Origin: JBEDUK01 sp963781595
GTDB lineage: Bacteria > Actinomycetota > UBA4738
Direction of reading: 5' to 3'
Assembly (NCBI GenBank): GCA_963781595.1
Contig: CAWAGG010000006.1
Span: 1,178,001-1,242,000 of the forward strand
Length of the DNA stretch: 64,000 bases
In this document: positions 1 through 8,227 of the stretch, piece by piece
How positions within the stretch are numbered: the first letter of the stretch is position 1
Layout of the letters: every line of letters starts with the position of its first letter
The notes under the pieces: generated by a model
Databases searched by the model: none
The model's input: the letters and a program-made list of their open reading frames with translations, nothing else
Told to the model about the DNA's origin: nothing
Made by a program: the position numbers and the translations under genes

Positions 1-1212
1 GGGGGCCTCGTCACGTGCCGGCCGATGAAGGGGACGGCGCGACGCGGCCGCTGGCCCGCCGAGGACGCCGGCGCCCGTGACGGACTGGCGGGGTCGGTCA
101 AGGACCGGGCCGAGAACGCGATGATCGTCGATCTGATCCGAAGCGACCTGGGAAGGATCGCGATCCCCGGGACCGTCGAGGTCCCGTCGATGTTCGACGT
201 CGAACGCTACGAGACCGTCTGGCAGATGACCTCGACGGTTCGGGCGCGGGTACCCGAGCGGACGCGCACGAGCGACCTCTTCGGCGCGCTGTTCCCCTGT
301 GGCTCCGTGACCGGGGCACCGAAGGTCCGCACGATGCGCGCGATCGCCGAGCTGGAGGACGAACCTCGGGGCGTCTATACGGGCGCGATCGGCTGGCTCG
401 CCCCGCCCGGGACCGAAGGACCGACGGCGAGGTTCAGCGTCGCGATCCGCACCGTGGTCGTCGACGACGCGACCGGGGTCGCCGGTTTCGGCGTGGGTGG
501 CGGCATCACGTGGGACTCCTCGCCCGGCGGCGAGTTCGAGGAAGCGCGCATGAAGGCGGCCGTGCTCACCACGCGCAGGCCGGCGTTCGAACTGATCGAA
601 TCCATGCGGTTCGACCCGGGGTGCGGTCCGGGCGGTGGGTTCCTGCTGCTCGAACGGCACCTCGAGCGGCTCGCGGGGTCGGCTGCGTACTTCGGGTTCG
701 CCTACGACGAAGAACGCGTGTTGCGTGAGCTGGCCGCCGCGGTCGCGGGCCGTCCCGGAGAAGCGCTCCGGGTGCGCATGCTCCTCGGCCGCGATGGCGC
801 GCCGCGGGCCGAAGCGGAGCCGGTGCCATCGGCGCCGGCCGAGCCGGTGCGCGTCTCCGTGCACGATGCTGAGCGGGTCGACCCGACCGATGTGTTCCTC
901 TTCCACAAGACGACGCTCCGCGAGCGGTACGCGCGCGCGTGGGCCGCGCATCCCGGCGCCGACGACGTGCTGCTCGTGAACCTGCGTGGGGAGGTCACGG
1001 AGGCGACGATCGCGAACCTGGCCTTCCGGGCCGACGGCCGGTGGTGGACGCCGCCGATCCGATGCGGGTTGCTCCCCGGGGCGCGGCGCGCGGAACTGCT
1101 CGCGGACGGCGCGTTGGCCGAACGGGTCCTGACGCGCGAGGGCCTCGGCGAAGCCGAGGCCCTCGCGCTCGTGAGTTCGGTCCGGGGATGGCGATCCGCC
1201 AGGCTGGTCTAG
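1..1212 (+). CDS. pabB: Aminodeoxychorismate synthase component I fused to aminodeoxychorismate lyase (5'-truncated by window edge)
   Basis: The reading frame is open from base 1, so the N-terminus lies outside the window. Residues from the first in-frame Met give the chorismate-binding C-terminal motifs of PabB/TrpE: MKGTARRG, DLIRSDLGR, GSVTGAPKVRTM and YTGAIG. About 190 residues in, a class IV aminotransferase (PabC-like) domain follows with the HKTTLRERY segment, whose Lys is the likely PLP lysine. By family knowledge such fusions convert chorismate and glutamine-derived ammonia to 4-aminobenzoate for folate synthesis in the cytoplasm. The stop overlaps the convergent slipin gene by 4 nt. 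The fused two-domain form is known in actinobacteria. Alternative: a component of a specialised-metabolite pathway using ADC, but nothing nearby suggests this. Confidence 0.88.
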   Translation, partial: GGLVTCRPMKGTARRGRWPAEDAGARDGLAGSVKDRAENAMIVDLIRSDLGRIAIPGTVEVPSMFDVERYETVWQMTSTVRARVPERTRTSDLFGALFPCGSVTGAPKVRTMRAIAELEDEPRGVYTGAIGWLAPPGTEGPTARFSVAIRTVVVDDATGVAGFGVGGGITWDSSPGGEFEEARMKAAVLTTRRPAFELIESMRFDPGCGPGGGFLLLERHLERLAGSAAYFGFAYDEERVLRELAAAVAGRPGEALRVRMLLGRDGAPRAEAEPVPSAPAEPVRVSVHDAERVDPTDVFLFHKTTLRERYARAWAAHPGADDVLLVNLRGEVTEATIANLAFRADGRWWTPPIRCGLLPGARRAELLADGALAERVLTREGLGEAEALALVSSVRGWRSARLV

Positions 1213-2201
1213 GGATCGCTCTGCGCGCCCGGCTGTGTCGGCGCCGCTGCAGCCACGTCGCTGGCGGTCTCCGACGCCGCCGCGGTCGCGCCGTTCGACC
1301 CGGCTCCGAACGCGCGCCCCGCCTGGCCGATCACGTTCGACAGCATCGTGGAGAACTCCAGCGGGATGACCCACTTCGTCGATGGCGACAGCCCGATCTG
1401 CTTGAGCGCCTCGAGGTACTGCAGGCTCATCGTGTTCGAGTCCACGCCGTGGGCGACGTCGAAGATGCGCTGCAGGGCCATCGAGAACCCCTCCGCGCGC
1501 AGGATCGCCGATTGCCGCTCGCCCTCGGCGGCGAGGATCACGGCCTGCTTCTGGCCTTCGGCGTTCAGGATCGCGGACTGCTTGTTGCCCTCGGCCACCG
1601 TGATCGCCGCCGACTTCGTGCCCTCGGCCTCGGTCACGACGGCTCGCCGGGTCCGTTCGGCCGACATCTGCCGGGTCATCGCCTCCTGCACGGTCGGCGG
1701 CGGGATGATCTCGCGTACCTCGACGTTGGTCACCTTCACGCCCCAGCGTTCGGTGACCTCGTCGAGCTTCGTGCGCAGGATCGTGTTCATCGCGTCGCGC
1801 TTCGACAGGACGTCGTCGAGCGTCATGTCGCCGACGACCGATCGCAGGGTGGTCGCCGCGATGTTCTGCGCGGCGCCGGCGAAGTTCTGGATCTGCAGGA
1901 TCGACATCGCGGCGTCGACGACCTTGTAGAAGATGATGAAATCGATCGAGATCGTGGCGTTGTCCTCGGTGATGGCGGCCTGGTGCGGGATCTCGAGGTA
2001 CAGCTCGCGGAGGTCGACCCAGCTCACGCGGTCGACGATCGGGATGATCAGCACGAGGCCGGGACCCTTGATCCCGATCGCACGACCGAGGCGGAACACG
2101 ACCAGCCGTTGGTACTCCCGAACGATCTTGATCGCGTTCGTGACGATCAGGATCAGGATGAGCAGGACGACCCCCACGACGATCAGGGGCACGTAGTTCA
2201 T
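1209..2201 (-). CDS. SPFH/band 7 slipin-like membrane protein
   Basis: 330 aa. One N-terminal membrane helix (about residues 5-27) is followed by an SPFH/band 7 domain with family segments such as REYQRLVVFRLGR and GPGLVLIIPIVDR. A long Ala/Glu/Gln coiled coil (about 190-245) contains five repeats of an xxAEGxxQSAI type, typical of oligomerising slipins and stomatins. The tail is Ala/Ser-rich. Its start codon overlaps the stop of the upstream nfeD gene by 4 nt (ATGA), implying translational coupling. Slipin with NfeD is a classic bacterial and archaeal pair thought to act in membrane microdomain organisation and membrane protein quality control. The exact substrate is unknown. Confidence 0.93.
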   Translation of the reverse strand: MNYVPLIVVGVVLLILILIVTNAIKIVREYQRLVVFRLGRAIGIKGPGLVLIIPIVDRVSWVDLRELYLEIPHQAAITEDNATISIDFIIFYKVVDAAMSILQIQNFAGAAQNIAATTLRSVVGDMTLDDVLSKRDAMNTILRTKLDEVTERWGVKVTNVEVREIIPPPTVQEAMTRQMSAERTRRAVVTEAEGTKSAAITVAEGNKQSAILNAEGQKQAVILAAEGERQSAILRAEGFSMALQRIFDVAHGVDSNTMSLQYLEALKQIGLSPSTKWVIPLEFSTMLSNVIGQAGRAFGAGSNGATAAASETASDVAAAAPTQPGAQSDP

Positions 2202-3589
2202 CGGACGCCTCCTTCCGCGCCGGCCGTCTCGTGGCCGTCAGTGGGCACGCTCGGATCCTGCACGTCACCCCGCTCCGCGGTCGCGCCAAGCTCTGCCGGC
2301 TCGACGACGAGGTGCACCCCGCGGACGGATCGGACGCGCACGGCGGTGCCCGCCGCGAGCCGGCCCGACTCCGAGATCCCCGTCCAGGTCTCCTTGTCGA
2401 CCCGGACCATGCCGCTCGGCCCCAGGTCGGTGATCGCGGTCCCCGTCGCGCCGACCATGCTCTCGGCTCCCGCGGAGATCGGGCGGTGCCGAGCGGCCAG
2501 GGCCGCCTTGACCACGACCGCGAAGAACACCACGGCGACCACGGCCACGCCGGCGATCAGCCACGGCGAGACCTGTGCGTTCGGCACGGCGGGGTTGAAC
2601 AGAAGCAGCCCGCCCAGCACCAGGCAGACGACGCCCCCGAGCGTCGGGAGCCCCAGGCCCGGGTGCTTGAACTCCAGCAGGAAGAACACGGCGGATGCGA
2701 TCAACAGCACGACCCCGCCGAGCCGCACGGGCAGCAGGCCGAACGAGATCACGCTGATGACCAGCAGGATCGTCCCCAGCACACCCGGCACCGAGACGCC
2801 GGGGTGGAGGAGTTCGACCACGATCAGGATCAGCCCCAGGAAGAAGAACAGGAAGGCGAGGTTCGGATCGAACAGCCCGTGGAGCAACGCTGGCCCGAGG
2901 GACATGTGCAACGGCTCGATCGAGACGTTCGTCGTGTCGAGGGTCACGGTCTGGCCACCGCCGACCGACACGGTCCGTCCGTCGACGTCGGCCAGCAGCG
3001 CCTGCGTGGAGGGCTCGAGGAGGTCGGCGACATCGATCCGAACCGCCTCCTCCGCGGTGATGCTCACCGACTCCCGGACCGCCCGCTCGGCCCACGCGGC
3101 GTTGCGCCCGGTCGCCTGGGCGAGGGACCGGATGTAGGCGACGGCGTCGTTCGTCACCTTCTCCTGCTCGATCGCCCCGCTCACCCCGACCGGGTGGGCG
3201 GCGCCGATGTTCGTCCCCGGTGCCATCGCGTTGATCGGGCACGAGTACATGACGAACGTTCCGGCCGACGCGGCCCGGGCACCGGACGGCGCCGTATAGC
3301 AGATCACCGGAACCGACGCGTTCAGGATCGCTTGCGTGATCGCGCGCATCGACGAGTCCAGGCCACCCGGCGTGTCGATCGTCAGCACGACCGTCTCGTC
3401 GTGCGCGGTCTCGGCCTTCGCGATCCCGTCCTCGATGTACGACGCTGCGAACGGATCCACCACGCCGTCCAGTTTCAGCTCGACGACGACGTGGCTCGGG
3501 GCCGTGGCGTCGGCGTGGGCATGGCTCATGCTCGAGCCCAGGAACGCGACCATCCCCACCACGAGCGCGAGCGCCCGCGAACGCCTCAT
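2198..3589 (-). CDS. nfeD: NfeD family membrane-bound serine protease
   Basis: 463 aa, full-length 'NfeD1b' type. Signal peptide/TM at about 7-27. A ClpP-like protease domain (about 33-220) carries the nucleophile region GARAASAGTF (Ser108) and a Lys in EKVTND (Lys144) that matches the Ser-Lys dyad of Pyrococcus PH1510. About five membrane segments lie between 243 and 375. A C-terminal OB-fold-like domain (about 383-435) contains GPSGMVRVDKETW. Family knowledge: NfeD proteases cleave the hydrophobic C-terminus of the partner slipin. Here the partner lies immediately downstream and overlaps it, so the two are almost certainly co-translated. The gene is divergent from the ECF sigma gene, with 148 bp between them. 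Confidence 0.94.
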   Translation of the reverse strand: MRRSRALALVVGMVAFLGSSMSHAHADATAPSHVVVELKLDGVVDPFAASYIEDGIAKAETAHDETVVLTIDTPGGLDSSMRAITQAILNASVPVICYTAPSGARAASAGTFVMYSCPINAMAPGTNIGAAHPVGVSGAIEQEKVTNDAVAYIRSLAQATGRNAAWAERAVRESVSITAEEAVRIDVADLLEPSTQALLADVDGRTVSVGGGQTVTLDTTNVSIEPLHMSLGPALLHGLFDPNLAFLFFFLGLILIVVELLHPGVSVPGVLGTILLVISVISFGLLPVRLGGVVLLIASAVFFLLEFKHPGLGLPTLGGVVCLVLGGLLLFNPAVPNAQVSPWLIAGVAVVAVVFFAVVVKAALAARHRPISAGAESMVGATGTAITDLGPSGMVRVDKETWTGISESGRLAAGTAVRVRSVRGVHLVVEPAELGATAERGDVQDPSVPTDGHETAGAEGGVR

Positions 3590-3737
3590 GCAGGAATCTT
3601 CTCACCGGCCGCGTGCTCCGATGGGCGCTGCCACGGTGCTCGACCCCGCGCGGTCGTGCCGCCCGCATGGCATCATGCACGGGGAACAGAGGGCAAACTC
3701 GCCGGTGAGCGGCGTCCGTATACCGACAGGAGAGCGC

Positions 3738-4331
3738 ATGACCTTCCACCACGAAGGTCCCCTTTCACCGGAATCGGAGCAGGAGCTCATGCGACAGCTC
3801 ATCGTCGGCGACGACGGCGCCCTGCGCGCCCTGTACGCGCGGTTCGCGTCGCCCGTGTACACGCTCGGCTTGCGCATGCTCGGTTCGAACCAGGAGGCCG
3901 AGGAGCTGACCCAGGACGTCTTCATCGCGGTCTGGCGCAAGGGCGATCGCTTCGACGCCTCGCGCGGCCGCCTGTCGACGTGGCTGATGGCGATCGGGCA
4001 CAACCTCGCGATCGATCGGCTGCGGCATCGTACGGGCGCCGCGCGACCGCCGCTCGTGTTCGTCGACGAGCTGCCCGACCCGCCGATCAGCCACGAGGAC
4101 GAGCTGCTCGACCGGGAGACGGCCCGCCGCGCGCTCGACGCGCTGTCGGTGTCCGATCAGCAGCTGCTCTCGCTCGCGTACTTCCACGGGTGGACGGCAC
4201 GAGAGATCGCCGAGGCGCAGGGGGTCCCGCTGGGGACCGTCAAGACGCGACTGCGCGCGGCGCTGATCCGCCTGCGGAAGAACGAAGCCGAACGGACGCA
4301 GGCCGCGGCCGCGCAAGGGCTCGAGGCGTGA
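3738..4331 (+). CDS. ECF sigma factor (SigK-like)
   Basis: 197 aa. The frame is open further upstream, but ATG 3738 is preceded by AGGAG (3728-3732) and gives a normal ECF length. Region 2 is seen at about 20-85 (EELTQDVFIAVWRKGDRFD, then RLSTWLMAIGHNLAIDRLR). Region 4 is at about 125-180 (LSLAYFHGWTAREIAEAQG and PLGTVKTRLRAALIRLR). It directs RNA polymerase to a small regulon when released by its anti-sigma factor. The next gene starts inside its stop codon and encodes a zinc-finger anti-sigma protein with an RskA-like C-terminal region, so SigK/RskA-type control is the best model. The regulon is unknown. Confidence 0.92.
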   Translation: MTFHHEGPLSPESEQELMRQLIVGDDGALRALYARFASPVYTLGLRMLGSNQEAEELTQDVFIAVWRKGDRFDASRGRLSTWLMAIGHNLAIDRLRHRTGAARPPLVFVDELPDPPISHEDELLDRETARRALDALSVSDQQLLSLAYFHGWTAREIAEAQGVPLGTVKTRLRAALIRLRKNEAERTQAAAAQGLEA

Positions 4332-5179
4332 CGGTGAGCATGAGCTGCATGCGCGTTCGCGACCTCCTGCCCGAGTTCGCGCTCGACGTCCTTCCGGCGG
4401 GCGACGCGGCGGAGATCGAACGCCACCTCGACGGATGCCCCGGTTGTCGGAAGGAGGCCGACGGGTTCCGCGAGGGCTCGGCGAGGCTCGCGTTCGGGCT
4501 GCCATCGGTGCAGCCGGATCCGATGCTCCGCGAGCGCATCGCTGAGCGCATCGCGGTCGCGCAGGTGGAGCGGGACCGCGATCCCGTGCGCGAGCGCGCC
4601 GGCGTGCCACGGCCGGCGTCTCGCCGGACGTTCCGGATCGTCGTGGCATCCGCGCTCGCCGCCGCGATCCTCGCCGGTGGTTCGTTCAGCTGGGCGCTCG
4701 CGATGCGTGGTCAGGTGGCGCTCCAGAAGGAGGTCCTGAGCCGGAGGACGGAGCAGATCCGGGAGCTCCAGCGCTTCATCGCGGACTTCCAGCAGCGGAT
4801 CAACGATCTCCAGCTCGTGCCCGACGCCGAGAAGAGCAAGGTGTTCGGCGCACTGCTGTCCTCGCCCGGCATCGACGGCGGCAGCGGTCAGCTGCTCGTC
4901 GTGAGCATCCCTGGGAAGACCCCGGACTTCGTCCACATGCAGGTGAACCTCGCACCCGTTGCCCATGGGCCCTTCCGGGTCCTGTTCGAACGGCCGCACC
5001 GGGAAGCGATCAGGGCCGGCGGCCTCGTGAAGACGCCGGACGGCGACTACGTCCTCGCCAAGGACCCGAAGTTCTTCGAGGAGGATCTCTCGCACCTGAC
5101 CGGCGTGGTCGTCCTCGACAGGGACGGCGGGACCCTGCTGACGGGCGCGATCCAGCTCATCACCGCGCCGACGGCCTGA
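4328..5179 (+). CDS. RskA-like membrane anti-sigma factor with HxxxCxxC zinc finger
   Basis: 283 aa from GTG 4328, which overlaps the sigma gene stop as GTGA; AAGGG lies 9 nt upstream. ATG 4340 is an alternative start. The N-terminal putative zinc finger reads ERHLDGCPGCRKEAD (the His, Cys, Cys triplet of zf-HC2/ZAS proteins), and this domain would hold the sigma factor. One membrane helix follows at about residues 100-123, then a heptad-rich segment (EQIRELQRFIADFQQRI). The extracytoplasmic C-terminal domain resembles anti-sigma-K (RskA), with segments such as PFRVLFERPH. It probably releases the sigma factor by regulated intramembrane proteolysis, an inference from the family. Confidence 0.9.
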   Translation: MTVSMSCMRVRDLLPEFALDVLPAGDAAEIERHLDGCPGCRKEADGFREGSARLAFGLPSVQPDPMLRERIAERIAVAQVERDRDPVRERAGVPRPASRRTFRIVVASALAAAILAGGSFSWALAMRGQVALQKEVLSRRTEQIRELQRFIADFQQRINDLQLVPDAEKSKVFGALLSSPGIDGGSGQLLVVSIPGKTPDFVHMQVNLAPVAHGPFRVLFERPHREAIRAGGLVKTPDGDYVLAKDPKFFEEDLSHLTGVVVLDRDGGTLLTGAIQLITAPTA

Positions 5180-5321
5180 CCACGACCCCACGACGACCGG
5201 CGGCCCGCGTGCGGCCGAACGGCCACCTCGCACGGCGCGGCGTCCGCGAGCGGGACGACTTCGATGGAACCTCGCGATCCCGACGGGTGTATCACCATGG
5301 ACGAGCGAGCAGGCCGCCGCG

Positions 5322-5960
5322 GTGGAGGGCCGACCACTGGACGACGCCGAACTGATCGAACGGGCGAAGCATGGTGACGTCGGCGCCTACGAGGGGCTGG
5401 TCCGCCGGTATCAGGGCCTCGCGGTGAGGGTCGCGTACCTCGCGAGCCGCGGGGCCGACGACGCGGCCGACGCCGTTCAGGAGGCGTTCGTGAAGGCGTT
5501 CTACGCGCTGCCGAGGTTCCGGGAAGGCGCGCCGTTCCGACCGTGGCTGCTCCGGATCGTGGCGAACGAGGCATCGAACCGGAAGCGAGCGGCCAGGCGG
5601 CGCGAGCGACTGGCTTCCCGGCTGGCGGAGGTCGAGGACCGCGGCCCGGGTGACGCGGCCCCGTCGCCCGAGGCCGCGGCTCTCGACGCGTCGCAGCGCC
5701 GGATCCTGCTGGAGGCCATCAACCGGCTGCGGGACGAGGACCGGCTGGTCCTCGGGTATCGGTTCTTCCTCGGCCTGTCCGAGGCGGAGACGGCCGAGGT
5801 GCTCGGCGTGCCGCTCGGCACCGTGAAGTCGAGGGGCTCGCGCGCGCTCCGCCGGCTTCGGACCTTGCTTCCCGTGGACGACGCCGCCGGAGGCGCCGAC
5901 GAGGTTCGGATCGGAGATGCGGTCGGCGAGCGCCGACCCGGAGGTGGGCACGATGGCTGA
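5322..5960 (+). CDS. ECF sigma factor (RpoE-like)
   Basis: 212 aa from GTG 5322. The nearby ATG 5297 is in another frame. Region 2 motifs are ADAVQEAFVKAFYALPRF and FRPWLLRIVANEASNRKR. Region 4 motifs are LGYRFFLGLSEAETAEVLG and PLGTVKSRGSRALRRLR. It is a separate ECF from the one at 3738, and the two lie only about 1 kb apart. The next gene starts 8 nt before its stop and encodes a membrane protein that looks like its anti-sigma partner. No promoter consensus could be assigned. Function beyond sigma factor is not visible. Confidence 0.9.
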   Translation: MEGRPLDDAELIERAKHGDVGAYEGLVRRYQGLAVRVAYLASRGADDAADAVQEAFVKAFYALPRFREGAPFRPWLLRIVANEASNRKRAARRRERLASRLAEVEDRGPGDAAPSPEAAALDASQRRILLEAINRLRDEDRLVLGYRFFLGLSEAETAEVLGVPLGTVKSRGSRALRRLRTLLPVDDAAGGADEVRIGDAVGERRPGGGHDG

Positions 5961-6819
5961 CGAACCGGTCGCCGGCCGATGGTCCTCCGACGGCGGCCTG
6001 CAGGCGGCGCTGACGGACCTGGGCGGACGGCTCCGATACCCGTCCGAGCCGGGTCCCGAGCTGGCTGGGGCCGTGTCGCGGGCGATCGAGGCCGGGCGAC
6101 CGAGCGCGGCGGACGCTCCGGTCGCCGAGCGCCTCCGGCGCCGGATCGAACGAACGCTCCGTGAACGCTCGCCGGCGCGGCGTGCGCTCGTGCTGGCTGT
6201 GGCGGTGGTCCTCGTGCTGGCGGGGCTCGCGGCCGCGACCACGCTCGGCGTTCGGGGCGTCCGCATCGTGTTCGGCCCCGGACCGGCGGCGACCGGGCCG
6301 GCTGGCGGGACGATGGGGCCGACGCCCGCCGGTCTCGGCGACGGTCTGTTCCTCGGCCGACGCATGACCCTCGCGCAGGCGCGCGAGCGGGTCCGCTTCC
6401 CCGTGACCGTGCCGACGATCCCCGGGTTGGGGACGCCGAGCGTGTTCGTCTCCGACGCGGTCGCAGGCGGTGTCGTGAACCTGGTCTATCCGGCGGCACC
6501 CGGCGTCCCCGCCGAAGGGCGCAGCGGCGTCGGGATCGTCGTCACCGAGTTCCTCGGGCAGGCGGTACGCCCGTACCTCGTCAAGTTCGCGGGAGCGAGG
6601 ACCACGATCGAGGACGTACGCGTCGGCGACGGGGCCGGGATCTGGGTGTCGGGTCCGCCACATCAGATCGCGTACCTGCTCCCGGACGGGATGGTGGCGA
6701 CCCAGACCCTGCGGCTCTCGGGCGACGTTCTCCTGTGGCAGCGCGCCGACGTCACGATGCGGCTCGAATCGCTCATGACGAAGGATCGGGCGATCGCGGT
6801 CGCCGGCTCGATGCGATGA
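5953..6819 (+). CDS. Putative membrane anti-sigma factor paired with the upstream ECF
   Basis: 288 aa from ATG 5953, preceded by a strong GGAGG and overlapping the sigma gene by 8 nt. The N-terminal cytosolic part (about 1-70) has no HxxxCxxC motif, so this is not a zinc-finger anti-sigma of the usual kind. One membrane helix lies at about 75-97 (ALVLAVAVVLVLAGLAAAT). The outside domain of about 190 residues includes an RRMTLAQARERVRFPV segment of the kind seen in uncharacterised extracytoplasmic domains behind ECF genes in actinobacteria. The anti-sigma role is inferred from gene order and topology only. Confidence 0.6.
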   Translation: MADEPVAGRWSSDGGLQAALTDLGGRLRYPSEPGPELAGAVSRAIEAGRPSAADAPVAERLRRRIERTLRERSPARRALVLAVAVVLVLAGLAAATTLGVRGVRIVFGPGPAATGPAGGTMGPTPAGLGDGLFLGRRMTLAQARERVRFPVTVPTIPGLGTPSVFVSDAVAGGVVNLVYPAAPGVPAEGRSGVGIVVTEFLGQAVRPYLVKFAGARTTIEDVRVGDGAGIWVSGPPHQIAYLLPDGMVATQTLRLSGDVLLWQRADVTMRLESLMTKDRAIAVAGSMR

Positions 6820-6917
6820 CCCGCTCGATCCTCGGCGTCGGGCTCGGCGGATCGGGGGACGGGGATCGGCGCGCGCGCGTTGGCGCCATCGCCCGTGGAA
6901 CCTGAGCGCGCCGGCCG

Positions 6918-7598
6918 GTGTACCTCTCCATGGTCCCGACGAGCGCGCGCCTCGTGATCACGGGCCCGGGGCTCTCCGAGCCGATCACGGAGGGCTGGCA
7001 GGGATCCTGCTTCGCGCTCCAGCGGTTCGCGTGTTCGAACCAGCCCGGCTTCCACCCGGAGATGCGGGGGTTCCCGTCGGACCTCGGTCGCGTCCACGGC
7101 GCTCTGTGGACGCTGGCGCTCGATTCGAACTTCCTGTCCCTGACCGGCGGTGTGTCGGGGACGCCGCACGCCCCGGCTCCCCTCGCGTCGCTCGGTCCCA
7201 AGTACCACGTGACGTGGGTCGTGACGAAGGGCGGCGCGACCGAGACGATCGAACAGGATCTGTACCCCTACGGGCCGCCGCTCGCCGCAGGCCTGCCGGG
7301 CGTCCCGTGGATCCATACGGGCGCGGGGCAGACGGCGTTCGGCGAACCGTTGGGTCCGGGATGGATGCCCACCCCCCCGTACTTCCTCGACGACCTCGCC
7401 GCGTACGGGATGCCGACGACGCCTCCGGGCGTGCAGCACGCGTCGTCGCCCGTCCAGGCGCCGCCAGCGCATCCTCAGCCGGTGGACGGACGCTCGCTCC
7501 CGGGATGGGCGATCGCGCTCGGCGCGGGGCTCCTGCTGGCCCTGGTCGTCGCGGGCGCGGCGGCGGGACGCCCCCGGCGGGGGCTCAGGACGGCCTGA
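6918..7598 (+). CDS. Hypothetical protein with C-terminal membrane anchor
   Basis: 226 aa from GTG 6918; ATG 6930 is also possible. I recognise no family. The bulk (1-190) is Pro/Gly-rich with aromatic residues and two Cys in the N-terminal third. A single hydrophobic helix near residues 193-215 is followed by an Arg-rich tail (GRPRRGLRTA), suggesting a C-terminal anchor with the tail inside. No signal peptide is visible at this start. In the same frame, an ATG at 6816 overlaps the anti-sigma stop (ATGA) and runs 29 codons to a TGA at 6903. The true N-terminus could therefore have been lost by a nonsense change, though those 29 residues do not look like a signal peptide. Confidence 0.55.
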   Translation: MYLSMVPTSARLVITGPGLSEPITEGWQGSCFALQRFACSNQPGFHPEMRGFPSDLGRVHGALWTLALDSNFLSLTGGVSGTPHAPAPLASLGPKYHVTWVVTKGGATETIEQDLYPYGPPLAAGLPGVPWIHTGAGQTAFGEPLGPGWMPTPPYFLDDLAAYGMPTTPPGVQHASSPVQAPPAHPQPVDGRSLPGWAIALGAGLLLALVVAGAAAGRPRRGLRTA

Positions 7599-7612
7599 CC
7601 GTTCCCGGTCGT

Positions 7613-8089
7613 TCAGACGAACGAGACCTCGCCGGCCTCGCCCTCGTCGACGGGGCGGGCGCAGGTCGGGCAGAACCAGCGCGTCTCGAGCGGGGTGCCG
7701 CAGGCCTGATGCCGGGGCGGCTCGGCGTGGGGGGAGCGGCGCGCTCCCCACTCGGCCAGGAGCCGGAGCGCGCCGGCCAGTTCGTGACCGCCTGCCGAAA
7801 GCTCGTAGGCGAACCGTGGCGGGCGCTCGGAGTAGCGCCGCGCGACCACCACCCCTTCGCGCTCGAGGCGCTTGAGCCGGTCCGAGAGGATGTTCGGCGC
7901 GATGCTCGGGACCGCGTCCTGGAGCTCGCCGAACCGGCGCGGCCCGGGGAGCAGCGCATCGACGAGCAGCAGCGCCCAGCGGTCGCCGACCCGGTGGAGC
8001 GCTTCCTGCAGGGCCGACGGGCCGTCGCCCGCGGACGGGAGGCGTTCCTCGCGATCGGTCGCCTTCGCCATCGGCCCATCGTAGGTCAC
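7613..8089 (-). CDS. HxlR family winged-helix transcriptional regulator
   Basis: 158 aa, or 152 from the second Met at 8071. The HxlR winged-helix core is clear: ALHRVGDRWALLLVDALL, then PRRFGELQDAVPSIAPNILSDRLKRLEREGVV, and the wing RYSERPPRFAYELSAGG. It lacks the single N-terminal Cys typical of redox-sensing HxlR proteins. It has instead a C-terminal Cys-rich tail (HQACGTP, then WFCPTCARPV) that could bind zinc. It faces away from the protease operon at 8228, and the 138-bp spacer holds repeated ACTTGC/GCAAGT half-sites, so it probably represses itself and possibly the divergent genes. Confidence 0.88.
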   Translation of the reverse strand: MTYDGPMAKATDREERLPSAGDGPSALQEALHRVGDRWALLLVDALLPGPRRFGELQDAVPSIAPNILSDRLKRLEREGVVVARRYSERPPRFAYELSAGGHELAGALRLLAEWGARRSPHAEPPRHQACGTPLETRWFCPTCARPVDEGEAGEVSFV

Positions 8090-8112
8090 CTCGTACCCGC
8101 CTCGGTCGTTCG

Positions 8113-8156
8113 ACTTGCGCGTTCCACGTGGGCATAGTAACTTGCAAGTCGCAAGT
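8113..8156. promoter_or_regulatory. Palindromic operator-like sites between the hxlR-like gene and the HtrA-like genes
   Basis: Three related half-site groups: ACTTGCG at 8113-8119, the perfect palindrome ACTTGCAAGT at 8140-8149, and CGCAAGT directly behind it at 8150-8156. The first and third are inverted copies of each other. The position, just upstream of the regulator start and in the divergent spacer, suggests the binding site of the HxlR-type protein. The assignment is inference. Confidence 0.5.
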
Positions 8157-8227
8157 GAATCGGATGTCCAGGGGTTACGGGGCGCGACCGATGCGCTCGA
8201 TCACCCTCGTCGAACGGAGGCACAGGC

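Noticed and set aside
939..3137. A 732-codon plus-strand frame over slipin/nfeD
   Set aside because: Antisense to two convincing genes, with composition typical of a shadow frame.
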